DNA of 33,586 nt from Pseudomonas sp. (GCF_030147005.1 NZ_JASLAW010000176.1:1-33586), one strand, 5' to 3'. Shown: positions 7,356 through 15,969, counted from the first letter of the stretch. The notes: generated from the letters alone by a model not told the origin. Numbers and translations: made by a program.

Positions 7356-8642
7356 TTAGAAAACATTGATCGGGTAGTCGGCGAACAAGCGCAGTTCATT
7401 ACCGCCTACGTTGTAGTTGCTGGCGTTGTTGGAAACGCGCAACCACGAGGCGCGAGCACGCAAGCTCAGGTCTTTGGCCGGGCCGCTCTGGACCACGTAC
7501 TTGAACTGGTTCCAGATTTCACGCTCGGTGCCATCGCCACGGCCTGTGCCGTCGTCGATGTTGGTACCACGTACATAGGCAATGTTGTAGGTCAGGCCCG
7601 GTACACCGAAGGTGGTGAAGTCGATGCCGTAACCTGCTTGCCAGGAGCGCTCGTCCTTGCCGTTGAAGTCAGACCAGTAGGAGTTGGCCAGCAGGATGGT
7701 ATTGCCGCCGTCGCCGATGCCGCCGGCGTTGCGGTAGCCGCCGTACAGGTAACCGGTGTCGCCGGTGCTGCGCTGGTGAGCGACAGTAAAGCTATGCGCG
7801 CCAACAGCCCACGTAGCGCCCAAGCTCCAGATTTTGTTGTCGCGAGCGTCAGCATCACCTTGGTTTTCCAAAGCGAAGCTGCGGTCCAGCTTGGTTTTGT
7901 AGCCGTTGAAGTCAAAGGTCAGCGACTGTTTCTCTGGCAGAGCCAGCACGTAGTTGACGTTGACGTATTGCTTTTTCAGCACGTCCTGCATATCGGAGGC
8001 GTACAAAGCAGCCGACAGGCTTTCGGTGAATTTGTAGCTACCACCGATGTAGTTGATGCTCTTCAGGCCACCGCTGTCGCTGCCTTCGGCGCTCTTGCGG
8101 GCTTCCTTGGTGAAGTGACCGGCGTCCAGTTGCAGACCGGCGATCTCTTTGGAAACGATCGAGGTGCCCTCGTAGGTTTCCGACAACAGGCGCGAGTTGT
8201 CGTACTGCAGGACCGGCACGGCTGGCATCTGCTGACCGTATTTGATCACGGTGTTGGAAATGCGTGCCTTGACGGCTGCGCCACCCTTGGCCAGGTCGTT
8301 GGCCGCTTCGCCGCTATCGCCTTGCTTGAAGAAGTCGATACCGCCCGCGCCGCTGCGACCTTTACCGCCGTCCAGACGGATGGCGTATTGGCCGATCACG
8401 TCCACACCCACCCCTACAGTGCCTTGGGTGAAGCCGGACTCGAACTTGCCGATGAAGCCCTGGCCCCACTCGGCTTTGTCCTGCTTGCCGTTTTTGTAGT
8501 CACGGCTGATATAGGCATTACGTGCTGCGATGTTCAGGTGGCTGTCTTCAACGAAACCTTTGGATTGCTCCTGGTCGTTCGCCATGGCTGTCGATGCGCT
8601 CAAAATCCCCAGAGCGATCAGACTCATCCGTTGCTTCAACAT
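7356..8642 (-). CDS. OprD-family outer membrane porin
   Basis: This 428-residue protein has a cleavable signal peptide (MLKQRMSLIALGILSASTAMA) and the OprD-family start of the mature part (FVEDSHLNIAARNAYISRDY). It also has the usual internal marks: EWGQGFIGKFESGFTQGTVG, GVGVDVIGQYAIRLDGGKG, and W/Y-rich strands such as RSWQAGYGIDFTTFGVPG and GTEREIWNQFKYVVQSGP. It ends in a C-terminal phenylalanine (ADYPINVF), as outer-membrane barrels do. It should form an 18-strand substrate-specific channel for small carboxylates or amino acids; the exact substrate (OccD or OccK type) cannot be assigned. The ATG at 8642 has AAGGA about 10 bases upstream. The long leader region to the right contains a terminator-like hairpin and a palindrome, which suggests regulated expression. 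Confidence 0.9.
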   Translation of the reverse strand: MLKQRMSLIALGILSASTAMANDQEQSKGFVEDSHLNIAARNAYISRDYKNGKQDKAEWGQGFIGKFESGFTQGTVGVGVDVIGQYAIRLDGGKGRSGAGGIDFFKQGDSGEAANDLAKGGAAVKARISNTVIKYGQQMPAVPVLQYDNSRLLSETYEGTSIVSKEIAGLQLDAGHFTKEARKSAEGSDSGGLKSINYIGGSYKFTESLSAALYASDMQDVLKKQYVNVNYVLALPEKQSLTFDFNGYKTKLDRSFALENQGDADARDNKIWSLGATWAVGAHSFTVAHQRSTGDTGYLYGGYRNAGGIGDGGNTILLANSYWSDFNGKDERSWQAGYGIDFTTFGVPGLTYNIAYVRGTNIDDGTGRGDGTEREIWNQFKYVVQSGPAKDLSLRARASWLRVSNNASNYNVGGNELRLFADYPINVF

Positions 8643-8680
8643 TTTCTTATATTCCTTATTACTGGTTGAGTACGCGCTAT

Positions 8681-8711
8681 GACATCAGGCTCCGTATCAC
8701 TTTCTGATGTC
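8681..8711. promoter_or_regulatory. inverted repeat upstream of the porin start
   Basis: Eight-base perfect arms GACATCAG (8681-8688) and CTGATGTC (8704-8711) are separated by 15 bases and lie 39-69 bases before the porin ATG. This could be a protein operator or an mRNA leader hairpin. Confidence 0.4.
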
Positions 8712-8721
8712 GACTTTCTCC

Positions 8722-8770
8722 AGAAAAAACAAAGCCCGCGGACGACTGAACTGCCGCGGGCCTTTTCTTA
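8722..8770 (-). terminator. strong terminator-like hairpin in the porin/receptor gap
   Basis: Perfect 8-base arms GCCCGCGG (8734-8741) and CCGCGGGC (8754-8761) have a 12-base loop. The minus-strand T-tract (TTTGTTTTTT, 8724-8733) is better than the plus-strand one (CTTTTCTT). It lies between divergent genes, so it ends neither of them in the ordinary way. Confidence 0.65.
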
Positions 8771-8804
8771 TTGGATGAGTCATGGCGGTTAGCCACAGGC
8801 GTTG
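8722..8804 (-). ncRNA. candidate small RNA or attenuated leader upstream of the porin gene
   Basis: On the minus strand a TTGACA box (8835-8840), an 18-base spacer and TAGGAT (8811-8816) make a good sigma-70 promoter, predicting a start near 8804. About 60 bases later comes a GC-rich hairpin followed by TTTGTTTTTT, predicting an RNA of roughly 80 bases that ends upstream of the porin ATG. It could be an independent small RNA, or a leader whose read-through makes porin mRNA. No riboswitch family is recognised. Confidence 0.4.
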
Positions 8805-8810
8805 GACGCA

Positions 8811-8840
8811 ATCCTATGCGGGCGTTGAACTATGTGTCAA
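8811..8840 (-). promoter_or_regulatory. sigma-70-like promoter, minus strand
   Basis: TTGACA (8840-8835) and TAGGAT (8816-8811) are separated by 18 bases and point towards the hairpin at 8734-8761 and the porin gene. Confidence 0.5.
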
Positions 8841-9050
8841 TTTCGTGAACCACCCGTATTTAGGCTAAATAATTCTAAGCACAAGCCTATAGCGCTTCGG
8901 CAAAGCCCGGATTATCCCTGCACCCCTTCCCGAAAACACATTAAGTAACAAATAAGCAGGCAATACATTTGGGAATAGATCACGCGAGCAAATGCAAAGC
9001 ATTACCATTCGCACACTTTTCCCTCCCTGATAATTCGGACACATTTCCCC

Positions 9051-11138
9051 ATGTTTGCCCCTCGCCTGACGCCCATCTTCCTTGGGCTTTCTGCTGTGCT
9101 GTCTGCCGGTTTTGCCTGTGCCACCACGGTCTTGCCTGCCACTTCCATCAGTGCCGAAGTCGACGAAGACGACCCACGCATCAAGGAAAGCAACACCGCA
9201 ACCCGCACCGCGACGGTTGTACGTTATGTACCCCAGGCGATCGATTCGGTGAAAACCGAAAGCCTGCGCGCCTACGGCACCAACGATCTGGGCCAGGCAT
9301 TGAGCGGCATCCCCAACGTCAGCAGCGGCGCCGACACACGCTTCGACAGCCTGCGCATTCGCGGTTTCGACGCGAGCAACGACTTCTACCTGGACGGCAT
9401 TCGCGACGACAGCCAATACGTGCGCGACCTGCATAATATCGAGCGTATCGAGGTGCTGAAGGGGCCGGCGGCAGTGCTCTATGGGCGCGGCGGTCAGGGC
9501 GGGATCGTCAACCGCGTGAGCAAACTGCCGACCCCCGGTCGTAAATCCAGCCTCGAAGCCCAGGGCGGCAGCAACGATCTGCGCAGCTTGTATGCCGACC
9601 TGAGTACCGATCCCAGCGATAACATCAGCCTGCGCCTGAACATGGGCAACCAGGACAACAACAGCTATCGCGATGGCGTCAGTGGCAACCGCCAGTTGTT
9701 CGCGCCGTCGATGAGCTGGCAACTCACGCCCGAACTGAACTGGCTGGTGCAATACGAATACAACCGCTACAACCGTACGCCGGACCGCGGCATTCCTGGT
9801 GTCAACGGGCGACCTGCGGAGGTGAGTCGCAGCACCACCTATTTCTCCAGCGGCGATTATATCGACGACATCTCCCAGTCCCTGCGCTCCAAGCTTGCCT
9901 ATGAGCTTAACGACAATTGGCAAGTGCGCCACACCTTGGGGGTGTTCAAGCTCGACAGCGATTTCGACAACACCTACCAGACCGGCTACGACGCGAAAAC
10001 CAACACCGTCAGCCGCCAGCACTGGCAGCAGGACCTGACCACCCGCAATGTGTTCAACAACCTGGAACTGGAAGGTGGTTTCGATACATTTGGTTTGGAG
10101 CACCGCCTGCTTACCGGGATTGAACTGGGCAGCCAGCGCCGCGACCCGAAACTGTACTCGGCCACCGCGCCCAATCGGGGCGGCCTGGCTGTGCCGAGCC
10201 TGGATCTCAACCGACCTGACCGTCACCTCAGTCACACCGGGCGCACGAGTGTTTCGAGCGACAACCACACTGAAGTCGAAAGCCGCGCCCTGTACGTGCA
10301 GGATCAACTGCGCCTGAACGATCAGTGGCAACTGTTGGGCGGGCTGCGTTATGACCACTTCGAAGTGGACACCACCAACAAGCTGCTCAACACCCGACAG
10401 GACGTCAAAAGTCACAGCACCAGCCCCCGTTTCGGCCTGGTATGGACGCCACTGGAGCATCACTCGTTCTATGCATCGTGGAGCAAGACGTTCTCCCCGG
10501 CAGGCGGCGGTTTGATCGGCATCACGCCGAACGCGGCCGGCAGCGTCAACGACCTGAGCCCCGAGCTGACCAAGCAGAAGGAAATGGGGGTAAAAAGCGA
10601 TTGGCTTGACGATCGCTTAAGCACCACCCTGGCCGTGTACGAACTCGAACTCTACAACCGCCGCACCAGCGACCCGCTGGACCGCACGATTACCCTGCTG
10701 ACAGGCAAGCAACGCTCACGCGGCGTCGAGCTGACGGCCACCGGCAAGATCGTTGGCAATTGGTATGTGCGCGGCGGCGTCGGCCTGCAGGATGCCAAGG
10801 TCGAAGAGGACAACAATGGCTTTGAAGGCAAGCGCATCAGCGACGTGGCCAAGCGCAATGCGAGCTTATTCATCACATGGAAACCGGAAATGGGCTGGTA
10901 TGCGGAGACCGGTCTGACCCTGATCGGTGACCGATATGCCGACAACCTCAACACCGTGGTGTTACCGGGGTATGGTCGCTGGGACGCGCTGGCCGGGTTC
11001 CGTCAGAAGGAATGGGACGTCAGGGCGGCGATGAACAATATCGCCGACAAAAACTATTACGCCTCAGCGACCAGCGCCGCGCAGATCCAACCCGGGGAGC
11101 CGCGTAGTGTGGTGGTGACCGGCACTTACAACTTCTAA
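9051..11138 (+). CDS. TonB-dependent siderophore receptor, catecholate type
   Basis: This 695-residue outer-membrane receptor has a signal peptide (LTPIFLGLSAVLSAGFACA). A plug domain follows with VPQAIDSVKTESLRAYGTND, SLRIRGFDASNDFYLDGIRD and the diagnostic IERIEVLKGPAAVLYGRGG, then GGIVNRVSK. A 22-strand barrel ends in the C-terminal phenylalanine (SVVVTGTYNF). The PGEPRSVVVTG ending and the plug sequence resemble Fiu/PiuA-type catecholate receptors, but the exact ligand is not certain. It lacks the N-terminal signalling domain of FecA/FpvA-like transducers, so it should be controlled by Fur rather than by a dedicated anti-sigma factor. I see no convincing Fur box upstream. The ATG has no clear Shine-Dalgarno sequence, yet the signal peptide begins right there. 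A perfect inverted repeat follows the stop. Confidence 0.9.
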   Translation: MFAPRLTPIFLGLSAVLSAGFACATTVLPATSISAEVDEDDPRIKESNTATRTATVVRYVPQAIDSVKTESLRAYGTNDLGQALSGIPNVSSGADTRFDSLRIRGFDASNDFYLDGIRDDSQYVRDLHNIERIEVLKGPAAVLYGRGGQGGIVNRVSKLPTPGRKSSLEAQGGSNDLRSLYADLSTDPSDNISLRLNMGNQDNNSYRDGVSGNRQLFAPSMSWQLTPELNWLVQYEYNRYNRTPDRGIPGVNGRPAEVSRSTTYFSSGDYIDDISQSLRSKLAYELNDNWQVRHTLGVFKLDSDFDNTYQTGYDAKTNTVSRQHWQQDLTTRNVFNNLELEGGFDTFGLEHRLLTGIELGSQRRDPKLYSATAPNRGGLAVPSLDLNRPDRHLSHTGRTSVSSDNHTEVESRALYVQDQLRLNDQWQLLGGLRYDHFEVDTTNKLLNTRQDVKSHSTSPRFGLVWTPLEHHSFYASWSKTFSPAGGGLIGITPNAAGSVNDLSPELTKQKEMGVKSDWLDDRLSTTLAVYELELYNRRTSDPLDRTITLLTGKQRSRGVELTATGKIVGNWYVRGGVGLQDAKVEEDNNGFEGKRISDVAKRNASLFITWKPEMGWYAETGLTLIGDRYADNLNTVVLPGYGRWDALAGFRQKEWDVRAAMNNIADKNYYASATSAAQIQPGEPRSVVVTGTYNF

Positions 11139-11161
11139 TATTTCGCCCTTGGCATGCAGTC

Positions 11162-11193
11162 GGTGTGGGAGTTGGCTTGCCAGCTCCCACACC
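11162..11193. repeat. REP-like inverted repeat after the receptor gene
   Basis: GGTGTGGGAG and CTCCCACACC arms enclose TGGC/GCCA, making an almost perfect 15-base stem with a tiny loop. The GTGGGAG-GGCTTGCC core matches the Pseudomonas REP type found elsewhere in the window. It may also stop transcription, since it sits between convergent genes. Confidence 0.7.
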
Positions 11194-11208
11194 AGACCTG
11201 GGCGTTCT

Positions 11209-11424
11209 TCAGTTGTTCTCCAGCTCGCACAGCGCGTGCACCTCGTCCTCCGTAAACAACCCCGCCGGGTAGCGTTCACTCATCACGCTGCGCAGGTCAG
11301 GCTGTTGCCTGACGTGTCGCGAGCCGTTTTCCTTCAACCAGAGCGCCAGCGCGTTGATAGCTTCGCCGTTGACCCGCACCGGGTGGAACGTGCGCGTGTA
11401 CATCAGGTTGATTTCGGCATTCAT
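11209..11424 (-). CDS. small hypothetical protein (71 residues)
   Basis: This short cytoplasmic protein begins MNAEINLMYTRTFHPVRVNG and ends GLFTEDEVHALCELENN. The start at 11424 is chosen because GGGGAGAG lies 8 bases before the ATG; the frame is open further upstream to 11526 but without such a site. No known domain is recognised. The sequence is well formed, with charged helices and no signal or membrane segment, and its codon use fits the neighbours, so it looks like a real gene. It lies alone between the siderophore receptor and agmatine deiminase, with about 145 bases and a terminator before the latter gene, so it is probably its own transcription unit. Confidence 0.6.
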   Translation of the reverse strand: MNAEINLMYTRTFHPVRVNGEAINALALWLKENGSRHVRQQPDLRSVMSERYPAGLFTEDEVHALCELENN

Positions 11425-11566
11425 TTCAGCGCTCTCCCCTGCTGTGTGAGCGGCTAACTTACTCAAGGTTTGTGACAGAACCATGCAGTCATCACCTGGG
11501 CACTTTGCCGTTTCTCTGCGATACAAGAGCTATGCCAATATCCGATATTCATAGGTGTTCAGTCAC

Positions 11567-11600
11567 AAAAAAGCCCGCGGCCTTGCTGGGCCGCGGGCTT
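11567..11600 (-). terminator. rho-independent terminator of the agmatine deiminase gene
   Basis: Perfect 12-base arms AAGCCCGCGGCC (11571-11582) and GGCCGCGGGCTT (11589-11600) with a 6-base loop are followed on the minus strand by a run of T. Confidence 0.9.
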
Positions 11601-11660
11601 ACCTGAAACACTGCGATCGCGAAGCCACCCTTCGCCATCAAGGCGCTGTTACAACCGCAC

Positions 11661-12767
11661 TCAATTTTTCTGCGGGGCCGGCTGTTGCTGGGTCAGGCAG
11701 TGGATATTTCCGCCCCCCAGTAACAGTTCGCGGCCCGGCACCATCACCACTTCGTGCTGTGGGAACAGGTTCTGCAGGATCTGCTTGGCCTGAAAGTCCA
11801 GCGGGTCATCGAAACTCGGCGCGATGATGCCGCCGTTGACGATCAGGAAGTTGACGTACGAACCGGCCAACCGCACGCTCGGATTACGTTCCTGACTACC
11901 GTCCACCGGATCGACACCGGCACATTCTTCTTCGGTGGCATACAGCGGCCCCGGGATCGGCATCTTATGCACGATAAACGAGCGGCCCTGGGCGTCGGTG
12001 CTGCTTTGCAGTACGTCCATGGCGGCATGGCAGCGCGAGTAGTTCGGGTCTTGCGGGTCATCGGTCCAGGCCAGCAATACTTCACCTGGGCGCACGTAGC
12101 AGCAGAAGTTATCCACATGACCGTCGGTTTCGTCGTTGAACAGGCCATCCGGTAACCAGATGATCTTATCCACAGCCAGATTGGCGCTAAGCACCGCTTC
12201 GATGGCCGCGCGATCCAGGTGCGGGTTGCGATTGCGGTTTAACAGGCACTCTTCAGTGGTGATCAGCGTGCCTTCGCCGTCGACATGGATCGAACCGCCC
12301 TCAAGCACAAAACCTTCGGTGCGGTAGCGCGACGCACGCTCGATCTCGAGGATCTTGCCGCCCACTTGTGAGTCACGGTTCCACGGCGCATACAAACCGC
12401 CATCAAAACCGCCCCAGGCGTTGAAATCCCAGTTCACACCGCGTACTTCGCCACAGTTGTTGATCACGAATGTCGGGCCAGTGTCCCGCACCCAGGCGTC
12501 GTCGCTGGACATTTCCACCACCCGGATATTCGGCACGTCCAAGCGGCTACGGGCGTTCTCGTACTGGCCTGCGGAAACCGCAACGGTGACCGGCTCAAAT
12601 CGCGCGATGGCTTTGGCCACGGCCACATGGGCCGCCTGCGCCGGCTTGCCGCCCAGGCGCCAGTTATCAGGGCGCTCGGGCCAGATCATCCAGATTTGGG
12701 TCTGTGGCGCCCATTCGGCGGGCATATGGAAGCCATCGTCGCGAGGCGAACTGTGCAGGGTGGTCAT
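11661..12767 (-). CDS. aguA: agmatine deiminase
   Basis: This enzyme converts agmatine to N-carbamoylputrescine and ammonia, the first step of the agmatine route to putrescine, in the cytoplasm. The 368-residue length is typical. Family marks are FHMPAEWAPQTQIWMIWPER, SSDDAWVRDTGPTFVI, VNWDFNAWGG, FVLEGGSIHVDGEGTLITTE, and DGHVDNFCCYVRPGEVLLAW. The C-terminal LLLGGGNIHCLTQQ contains the catalytic cysteine. I place the start at 12767 (MTTLHSSP), with GGAGT about 9 bases upstream; a frame extending to 12809 has no such site. The partner aguB is not adjacent here, unlike in P. aeruginosa. Two copies of a palindromic motif upstream may be an operator. Confidence 0.95.
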   Translation of the reverse strand: MTTLHSSPRDDGFHMPAEWAPQTQIWMIWPERPDNWRLGGKPAQAAHVAVAKAIARFEPVTVAVSAGQYENARSRLDVPNIRVVEMSSDDAWVRDTGPTFVINNCGEVRGVNWDFNAWGGFDGGLYAPWNRDSQVGGKILEIERASRYRTEGFVLEGGSIHVDGEGTLITTEECLLNRNRNPHLDRAAIEAVLSANLAVDKIIWLPDGLFNDETDGHVDNFCCYVRPGEVLLAWTDDPQDPNYSRCHAAMDVLQSSTDAQGRSFIVHKMPIPGPLYATEEECAGVDPVDGSQERNPSVRLAGSYVNFLIVNGGIIAPSFDDPLDFQAKQILQNLFPQHEVVMVPGRELLLGGGNIHCLTQQQPAPQKN

Positions 12768-12851
12768 GGCTTGAGGACTCCAGTTGAACGTCGATAATTT
12801 AAAGGGCACAGGCTACGCAAGGTACTGACAGCCATTGAAACACACCCATAA

Positions 12852-12927
12852 CCGATATAAATCCGTAAAAAGAAATTTAAATGAATCATAAGTCAAAAAA
12901 AACCAAAAAAAACCCGATATAAATCGG
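12852..12927. promoter_or_regulatory. two copies of a CCGATATAAATCSG palindrome upstream of aguA
   Basis: CCGATATAAATCCG (12852-12865) and CCGATATAAATCGG (12914-12927) are nearly identical, are palindromic (CCGAT/ATCGG) and start 62 bases apart, about six helical turns. They flank an AT-rich stretch 85-160 bases before the aguA start. They look like paired operator sites for a dimeric repressor or activator; which protein binds is unknown. Confidence 0.5.
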
Positions 12928-13472
12928 TTTAAAGCTGGTTATCCACGTGCGCGACAACCTGCACCTGTGAAGTTTTACAGCAGACCGGCCTGGGGCGAGC
13001 CTTGAATCTATTTGTAGCTTCGGTCAGCCACGCCTTGATGGGGTAATGTATCAAATGAAGGACAACTGCATATTGGCCCCAATGCACGGACTTTTTCCCC
13101 GGACCGACTTTGCTTACGAGGCGCAACAATTAATCGAAACGGGCTTCTGCGCCATGAAAACCCTTGGTTGACGCAGCCCTTTGCTGAAATCGTCGCGGCT
13201 ACGACCAACTCACCGATGACACTAAAACAACGTTCACCTTCCCTCCCCGAACCGATGGTTATTTACCCTGTGGTATGGAGCGCTCCGGCAACACCGGACA
13301 AGTAGAAAAATGCGAGTGTTTTTGTTTTAGGGAGAAGTATCGCCTGGAGCACCAACGTCACTCCTTCCGCAATTCCTCCTTCTCAGTTGGACGCTCCCTC
13401 TTGCACCGCACTCTGCAAGCCCGCAAGCTATGCTCCTTCGCTTAATGTCCGTCTAAAGAAAAGGCCCGCGAC
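12928..13472. other. intergenic region between aguA and rmlB
   Basis: About 545 bases without a convincing gene. Short open frames here have no ribosome site and no recognisable protein sequence. The right-hand part should contain the rml operon promoter, but I cannot point to a clear -35/-10 pair. The ribosome site AAAAGG lies 8 bases before the rmlB ATG. Confidence 0.5.
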
Positions 13473-14555
13473 ATGCGCATTCTTATTACCGGCGGTGCCG
13501 GATTTATTGGCTCGGCCCTGATCCGGCATCTGATCCAGCGCACTGAGCATGAAGTGCTCAACCTGGACAAGCTCACTTACGCCGGCAACCTTGAGTCGCT
13601 GGCCAGCATTGCGTCCAACAGCCGCTATGAGTTCGTCCAGGCCGATATCATCGACCAGGCCACCGTCAGCGCCGTACTGGCGCGCTTTGAACCGGATGCG
13701 ATCATGCATTTGGCGGCCGAGTCTCATGTGGACCGTTCCATCGACGGTCCATCGGATTTTATCCAGACCAACATTGTGGGCACCTACAGCCTGCTGGAAG
13801 CTACCCGTGCTTATTGGCAGAAGCTGGCTGAACCGGCCAAAAGCGCGTTCCGTTTCCACCACATCTCCACCGACGAGGTGTACGGCGACCTGCACGGCGT
13901 GGACGATCTCTTCACCGAAACCACGCCCTACGCCCCCAGCTCGCCGTACTCGGCCAGCAAAGCGGCCTCCGACCATCTGGTCCGCGCCTGGCAGCGTACG
14001 TACGGTCTGCCGGTGCTGTTGACCAACTGCTCGAACAACTATGGCCCGTTCCATTTCCCCGAAAAGTTGATCCCACTGGTTATTCTCAACGCCCTCGCGG
14101 GCAAGCCGCTGCCGGTCTATGGCGATGGTTTGCAAGTGCGCGACTGGCTGTTCGTCGAAGATCACGCCCGTGCGCTGCTCAAGGTGGTGACGACTGGGCG
14201 GGTGGGCGAGACCTACAACATCGGCGGCCATAACGAACAGAAGAATATCGACGTCGTACGCGGCATCTGCGCCCTGTTGGAAGAGCTGGCGCCACAGCGC
14301 CCGGCCGGCGTGGAGAAATTCACCGACTTGATCACTTTCGTCAAGGATCGTCCGGGCCACGATCAGCGCTACGCGATCGACGCCAGCAAAATCGAGCGCG
14401 AGCTGGGCTGGGTTCCGGAAGAAACCTTTGAAACCGGCCTGCGCAAGACCGTGCAGTGGTACCTCGATAACCTCGAATGGTGCCGCAGGGTCCAGGATGG
14501 CAGTTATCAAGGTGAACGACTGGGCAATACTGACGTAAAGGATTTGATCGCATGA
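13473..14555 (+). CDS. rmlB: dTDP-glucose 4,6-dehydratase
   Basis: The second enzyme of dTDP-L-rhamnose synthesis, it turns dTDP-glucose into dTDP-4-keto-6-deoxyglucose using bound NAD. The 360-residue length is typical. Motifs seen are the Rossmann GGAGFIGSAL at the N-terminus, HLAAESHVDRSI, the catalytic STDEVYGD loop, the YSASKAASDH dyad (Tyr and Lys of the SDR active site), NCSNNYGPFHFPEKLIP, and DRPGHDQRYAID. The gene opens a four-gene operon in which every junction overlaps by 4 bases (ATGA), so translation is probably coupled. The product feeds LPS core and O-antigen or rhamnolipid-type glycans. Confidence 0.97.
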   Translation: MRILITGGAGFIGSALIRHLIQRTEHEVLNLDKLTYAGNLESLASIASNSRYEFVQADIIDQATVSAVLARFEPDAIMHLAAESHVDRSIDGPSDFIQTNIVGTYSLLEATRAYWQKLAEPAKSAFRFHHISTDEVYGDLHGVDDLFTETTPYAPSSPYSASKAASDHLVRAWQRTYGLPVLLTNCSNNYGPFHFPEKLIPLVILNALAGKPLPVYGDGLQVRDWLFVEDHARALLKVVTTGRVGETYNIGGHNEQKNIDVVRGICALLEELAPQRPAGVEKFTDLITFVKDRPGHDQRYAIDASKIERELGWVPEETFETGLRKTVQWYLDNLEWCRRVQDGSYQGERLGNTDVKDLIA

Positions 14556-15427
14556 TGAAGGGAATCGTATTGGCCGGCGGTTCCGGCACCCGTTTGCACC
14601 CCATCACCCTGGGTGTGTCCAAACAACTGTTGCCGGTGTATGACAAGCCGATGATCTACTACCCGATCTCGGTGCTGATGCTGGCGGGGATCCAGGACAT
14701 CCTGGTGATCTCCACGCCGGTAGACCTGCCGCAATACCGCAACCTGCTGGGTGACGGCAGCGAGTTCGGCGTGCGTTTCAGCTATGCGCAGCAGCCTTCG
14801 CCCGATGGTCTGGCACAAGCGTTCATCATTGGCGAGGAGTTCATTGGCGATGATCCGGTGTGCCTGATCCTGGGAGACAACATCTTCCATGGTCAGCATT
14901 TCGGCGATCAGTTGCGCAACGCCGCGCGACGCCCATCAGGCGCCACGGTGTTCGGCTACTGGGTGAAAGACCCGGAGCGTTTCGGCGTGATCGATTTCGA
15001 CAAAGAAGGCCGTGCCCTGTCGATCGAAGAAAAACCGGCGAAGCCTAAATCCAGCTATGCGGTGACCGGCCTGTATTTCTACGACAACGACGTGATCAAA
15101 ATCGCCAAGGCCGTCCAGCCTTCGCCACGCGGCGAGCTGGAGATCACCGACGTCAACAACGCCTACCTCGAGCGCGGCGATCTGCACGTTGAACGCTTCG
15201 GACGCGGCTTTGCCTGGCTTGACACGGGGACCCATGACAGCCTGCTGGAAGCGTCCACTTACGTGCAGACCATCGAGCACCGCCAGGGCCTGAAAGTAGC
15301 CTGTCTGGAAGAAATCGCTTACGAAAACGGTTGGATCGATCGTGACTATCTGCTTGAGCGTGCCAAGTACTTCGGCAAAACCGGTTACGGCCAATACCTC
15401 TACTCGCTCGCCGGAGAAAACAAGTGA
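14552..15427 (+). CDS. rmlA: glucose-1-phosphate thymidylyltransferase
   Basis: The first and feedback-controlled enzyme of the dTDP-rhamnose route joins dTTP and glucose-1-phosphate. The 291-residue protein has the nucleotidyltransferase signature LAGGSGTRLHPITLGVSKQL near residues 7-26, then YDKPMIYYPISVLMLAGI, CLILGDNIFHGQ with the metal-binding Asp, and GFAWLDTGTHDSLLEAS. All are diagnostic of RmlA. Two ATG codons are in tandem (14552 and 14555); the first overlaps the rmlB stop. Family knowledge predicts inhibition by dTDP-rhamnose. Confidence 0.97.
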   Translation: MMKGIVLAGGSGTRLHPITLGVSKQLLPVYDKPMIYYPISVLMLAGIQDILVISTPVDLPQYRNLLGDGSEFGVRFSYAQQPSPDGLAQAFIIGEEFIGDDPVCLILGDNIFHGQHFGDQLRNAARRPSGATVFGYWVKDPERFGVIDFDKEGRALSIEEKPAKPKSSYAVTGLYFYDNDVIKIAKAVQPSPRGELEITDVNNAYLERGDLHVERFGRGFAWLDTGTHDSLLEASTYVQTIEHRQGLKVACLEEIAYENGWIDRDYLLERAKYFGKTGYGQYLYSLAGENK

Positions 15428-15969
15428 ATGTCGTTGAGACTTCGTTACCCGGTGTACTGATTCTTGAGCCAAAGGTGTTTGGTGATGAGCGCGGTTTCTT
15501 TTACGAAAGCTTCAATGCTCGAGCGTTTGAAGCGTCCACCGGGCTCAAGCGTGACTTCGTGCAGGACAACCACTCACGCTCGCAAAAAGGCGTGCTGAGG
15601 GGGCTGCATTATCAGCTTGAACACACTCAGGGCAAACTGGTACGTGTCACGTACGGCGAAGTGCTGGATGTTGCCGTGGACATCCGCCGCAGCTCACCGA
15701 ACTTCGGCCAGTGGGTGGGCGTACGTCTATCGGCGCAGAATCATCGTCAACTGTGGGTGCCGGAAGGTTTCGCGCATGGGTTCGTAGTGCTCAGCGACTA
15801 CGCCGAGTTTCTGTACAAAACCACCAACTACTACCAACCAAGCGCCGAACGCAGCATTTTGTGGAATGACCCGACACTGGCAATCGACTGGGAGCTGTCC
15901 GAGCCACCGAAACTGTCCGCCAAGGATCAGGTCGGTAAACTTCTGATGGAAGCCGACCTGTTCCCATGA
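15424..15969 (+). CDS. rmlC: dTDP-4-dehydrorhamnose 3,5-epimerase
   Basis: This cupin-fold epimerase of 181 residues is the third enzyme of the pathway. Recognised segments are LEPKVFGDERGFFYESFNAR, VQDNHSRSQKGVLRGLHYQ (with the active-site His), QGKLVRVTYGEVLDVAVDIR, WVPEGFAHGFVVLSD and FLYKTTNYYQPSAERSILWN. Together they match RmlC throughout. It overlaps rmlA and rmlD by 4 bases each. Confidence 0.97.
   Translation: MNVVETSLPGVLILEPKVFGDERGFFYESFNARAFEASTGLKRDFVQDNHSRSQKGVLRGLHYQLEHTQGKLVRVTYGEVLDVAVDIRRSSPNFGQWVGVRLSAQNHRQLWVPEGFAHGFVVLSDYAEFLYKTTNYYQPSAERSILWNDPTLAIDWELSEPPKLSAKDQVGKLLMEADLFP

Noticed and set aside
8850..9050. Fur box for the siderophore receptor
   Set aside because: Only loose AATAATTCT-like matches are present; none approaches the 19-base Fur consensus closely enough to list.
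8865..10463. Long open frame (532 codons) on the minus strand opposite the siderophore receptor
   Set aside because: It is antisense to a clear TonB receptor, has low-complexity V/A/Q-rich composition typical of reverse frames of GC-rich genes, and has no ribosome site.
13428..14510. Open frame of 360 codons antisense to rmlB
   Set aside because: Shadow of rmlB, which has complete dehydratase motifs.
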